A stretch of DNA of 7,939 nucleotides from Desulfobacterales bacterium CG23_combo_of_CG06-09_8_20_14_all_52_9 (GTDB lineage Bacteria > Desulfobacterota > Desulfobacteria > Desulfobacterales > UBA2156): the NCBI GenBank assembly GCA_002771315.1, contig PCSF01000123.1, positions 1 to 7,939 of the forward strand, in the 5' to 3' direction. Position 1 is the stretch's first letter. Each line of letters starts with the position of its first letter. Made by a program: the position numbers and the translations under genes. Of the stretch, positions 5,962-7,939 are shown piece by piece. The notes under the pieces were generated by a model. The model had not been told where the DNA came from. It did not search any database and saw only the letters and a list, made by a program, of their open reading frames with translations.

Positions 5962-5978
5962 AGGGAATTCCCTATATC
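5962..5978 (+). promoter_or_regulatory. Palindrome and possible -10 region of the groES promoter
   Basis: AGGGAATTCCCT (5962-5973) is a perfect 12-base palindrome. It overlaps CCCTATAT (5970-5977), which resembles the CCCCATNT -10 element of heat-shock sigma-32 promoters and also contains a TATATC (5973-5978) that could serve sigma-70. No good -35 is found at the right distance for either sigma factor, so the promoter call is tentative. No CIRCE operator is present. Confidence 0.3.
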
Positions 5979-6012
5979 TATCAACGCGATTGAATCAAGG
6001 AGGATCAGGACA

Positions 6013-6300
6013 ATGAGCATCAAACCATTAAACGACAGGGTATTGGTAGTCAGGGTTGAGGAAGAACAAAAGACAGCCGGTGGAATCATCATTCCCGATA
6101 CCGCCAAGGAAAAGCCCCAGGAAGGCAAGGTCGTGGCTGTCGGACCCGGGAAGCCGGACAAGGATGGGAAACGCACCCCACTGGAGGTGAAAAAAGGGGA
6201 TCGGATCCTGTTTTCCAAGTATGCGGGAACCGATATCAAGATCGATGGTGTCGAACATGTTTTCATGAAAGAAGATGATATTCTGGGGATTTTAGACTAA
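6013..6300 (+). CDS. groES: Co-chaperonin GroES (Hsp10)
   Basis: This complete 95-residue protein forms the seven-membered lid on the GroEL cylinder, closing the folding chamber in the cytoplasm. It opens with SIKPLNDRVLV, followed by the mobile loop that contacts GroEL (about 16-35, with TAGGIIIPDTAKEKPQEG), VVAVGPGK, KKGDRILFSKYAGTDIKIDG and the end EDDILGILD. Length and order of motifs are standard for the family. The ATG at 6013 is preceded by AAGGAGG (5997-6003) at 9 bases, an excellent ribosome site. The TAA stop overlaps the ribosome site of groEL, so the two genes are co-transcribed and probably translated together. The usual CIRCE operator is not found upstream. Confidence 0.98.
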   Translation: MSIKPLNDRVLVVRVEEEQKTAGGIIIPDTAKEKPQEGKVVAVGPGKPDKDGKRTPLEVKKGDRILFSKYAGTDIKIDGVEHVFMKEDDILGILD

Positions 6301-6314
6301 GGAGGTAACGCATC

Positions 6315-7939
6315 ATGGCTGCGAAAATGATTGCATACGGAGCAAAAGCAAGGGAAAAAATGCTTCAGGGCGTGGTTACGCTGGCTAACGCTGTTCAGGT
6401 TACCCTCGGGCCGCGGGGCAACAACGTGATTCTGGAAAAAACCTTCGGGTCCCCTAATGTTACCAAAGACGGGGTTACCGTGGCCAAGGAGATCGAGCTT
6501 GAGGATAAGTTCGAAAACATGGGCGCCCAGATGCTCAAAGAAGTGGCCAGCAAGACCAGCGATGTCGCCGGAGACGGAACTACCACCGCGACGCTGCTGG
6601 CCAAGTCTATTTGTGTGGAAGGCCACAAACTGGTTTCAGCCGGCATCAACCCGATGGCTTTGAAACGGGGTATCGACAAAGGGGTTGAGGCCGTCGTGGA
6701 AAAACTCAAAAAACTGTCCAAACTCACCAAAGATAAAAAAGAAATCGAGCAAGTTGGTACCATATCGGCCAACAATGACGAGACGGTGGGCAAACTCATT
6801 TCAGAAGCCATGGAAAAAGTGGGCAAAGAAGGTGTGATCACGGTGGAAGAAGCCAAGAGCATGGAAACCAACCTGGAAATTGTTGAAGGGATGCAGTTTG
6901 ACAGGGGATATATCTCCCCATACTTTGTCACCCACGCGGAAAAAATGGAAGTCATCCTGGAAGACCCTTACATCCTGCTCCATGAAAAGAAAATCTCCAA
7001 CATGAAAGACTTGGTCCCCCTTCTCGAACAGATTTCCAAGAAGGGAAAAGCCCTTTTGATCGTGGCCGAGGACGTGGAAGGGGAGGCATTGGCCACCTTG
7101 ATCGTCAATAAGCTTCGCGGGACCCTCAAGACCGTCGCGGTCAAGGCACCGGGGTTCGGGGATCGCCGCAAGGCGATGCTCGAGGATATCGCCGTTTTGA
7201 CCGGAGGCCGTCTGATTTCCGAAGACCTCGGTATCAAGCTGGAAAAGGTCACCGTGGCCGACCTGGGCAAATGCAAGACCATTAAAATCGACAAGGACAA
7301 TACCACCATCATCGATGGTGCAGGCAGCAAAAAAGACATCGAAGGCCGCGTGAAGCAGATCCGGGCACAGATCGAGGAGACCACTTCAGACTATGATCGC
7401 GAGAAACTCCAAGAACGCCTGGCCAAACTTATCGGCGGTGTAGCGGTCATCAATATCGGAGCTGCCACCGAAACTGAAATGAAAGAAAAGAAAGCCCGTG
7501 TGGAAGATGCCCTGAATGCCACCCGTGCCGCTGTGGAGGAAGGCATTGTTCCCGGGGGCGGTGTCGCTCTGATCCGATGCCTGGATGCACTGGATAAAGT
7601 CAAGGCAACCGGAGAGGAAAAACACGGCCTCGAAATTCTGAAGCGGGCCTTGCAGGAACCTTTGCGGCAAATCGCCGAAAACGCCGGCCTCGAAGGATCC
7701 GTCGTCCTTAACCGGGTTGCTGAAGGCAAGGATGACTTTGGATTCAACGCGGCGACCGAAACCTACGAGAACCTCATCGAATCCGGCGTTATCGACCCTA
7801 CCAAAGTGGTACGGTTTGCCCTGCAGAATGCTGCTTCCGTGGCCGGGCTCATGTTGACAACCGAGGCTTTAGTGGCTGAAAAACCGGAAAAGAAGAAAGC
7901 GCCCGCCATGCCGCCAGGGGGAGGCATGGACGAAGACAT
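6315..7939 (+). CDS. groEL: Chaperonin GroEL (Hsp60), nearly complete
   Basis: The 60-kDa chaperonin subunit forms double heptameric rings that fold proteins in an ATP-driven cycle with GroES. The visible 541 residues cover the equatorial, intermediate and apical domains. TLGPRGNNV, TKDGVTVA (D52), VAGDGTTTATLLA (D87, nucleotide binding), NMGAQMLKEVASK, the apical GYISPYFVT, KAPGFGDRR, the catalytic aspartate in RVEDALNATRAAVEEG, and VPGGG are all present. It ends in PPGGGMDED at the window edge without a stop. The family normally ends with such a glycine- and methionine-rich tail, so only a few codons are missing. The ATG at 6315 lies 14 bases after the groES stop, behind AAGGAGGT (6299-6306). 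No frameshift or missing catalytic residue is seen, so it should be a working main chaperonin. Confidence 0.98.
   Translation, partial: MAAKMIAYGAKAREKMLQGVVTLANAVQVTLGPRGNNVILEKTFGSPNVTKDGVTVAKEIELEDKFENMGAQMLKEVASKTSDVAGDGTTTATLLAKSICVEGHKLVSAGINPMALKRGIDKGVEAVVEKLKKLSKLTKDKKEIEQVGTISANNDETVGKLISEAMEKVGKEGVITVEEAKSMETNLEIVEGMQFDRGYISPYFVTHAEKMEVILEDPYILLHEKKISNMKDLVPLLEQISKKGKALLIVAEDVEGEALATLIVNKLRGTLKTVAVKAPGFGDRRKAMLEDIAVLTGGRLISEDLGIKLEKVTVADLGKCKTIKIDKDNTTIIDGAGSKKDIEGRVKQIRAQIEETTSDYDREKLQERLAKLIGGVAVINIGAATETEMKEKKARVEDALNATRAAVEEGIVPGGGVALIRCLDALDKVKATGEEKHGLEILKRALQEPLRQIAENAGLEGSVVLNRVAEGKDDFGFNAATETYENLIESGVIDPTKVVRFALQNAASVAGLMLTTEALVAEKPEKKKAPAMPPGGGMDED

Noticed and set aside
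1..7939. CRISPR array, tRNA, rRNA, insertion sequence or prophage
   Set aside because: No regularly spaced direct repeats, cloverleaf sequences, rRNA motifs, or transposase or phage proteins are visible.

Overview
The window looks like a chromosomal stretch of a Gram-negative, probably anaerobic bacterium, most likely a member of the Desulfobacterota (the former Deltaproteobacteria). This is inference. It rests on a NifU/NifS pair with no nitrogenase genes in view, a small FmdB-type zinc-ribbon protein, a lone MEMO-family protein, a DUF3187-type envelope protein, and a palindromic intergenic element of a kind I associate from memory with that phylum. No rRNA, tRNA, CRISPR array, transposase or phage gene is visible.

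Layout. The left third (1-2769) is on the minus strand. From its upstream end it reads fmdB-like gene, nifU, nifS, then the start of a DUF882/YcbK-like gene that runs off the left edge and has its own strong promoter. NifU and nifS overlap by 4 bases and are clearly co-expressed. The 223-base gap between the fmdB-like gene and nifU holds a foldable leader and a GC-rich 16-base palindrome. A 409-base divergent intergenic region (2770-3178) separates this block from the plus-strand genes. It holds two leftward promoter candidates, one rightward candidate, a second 16-base palindrome and a decayed hairpin repeat.

On the plus strand comes a complete MEMO-family gene (3179-4042). A short stretch with the remains of a reading frame follows, then a secreted DUF3187-family gene (4180-5322) split by one in-frame TAG codon. 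A gene-free stretch of about 690 bases (5323-6012) contains a 165-base palindromic repeat element, a separate 10-base inverted repeat, and a small palindrome next to groES. The window ends in the groES-groEL operon, with groEL cut only a few codons before its expected end.

How the genes work together. NifS supplies sulfur from cysteine and NifU is the scaffold and carrier on which Fe-S clusters are built; with no nif genes in view they are probably the housekeeping Fe-S system. GroES and GroEL form the chaperonin. The other genes have no evident link to each other. The points most worth a second look are the amber codon inside the DUF3187 gene (nonsense mutation, sequencing error or recoding), the palindromic repeat element, and the structured leader of nifUS.
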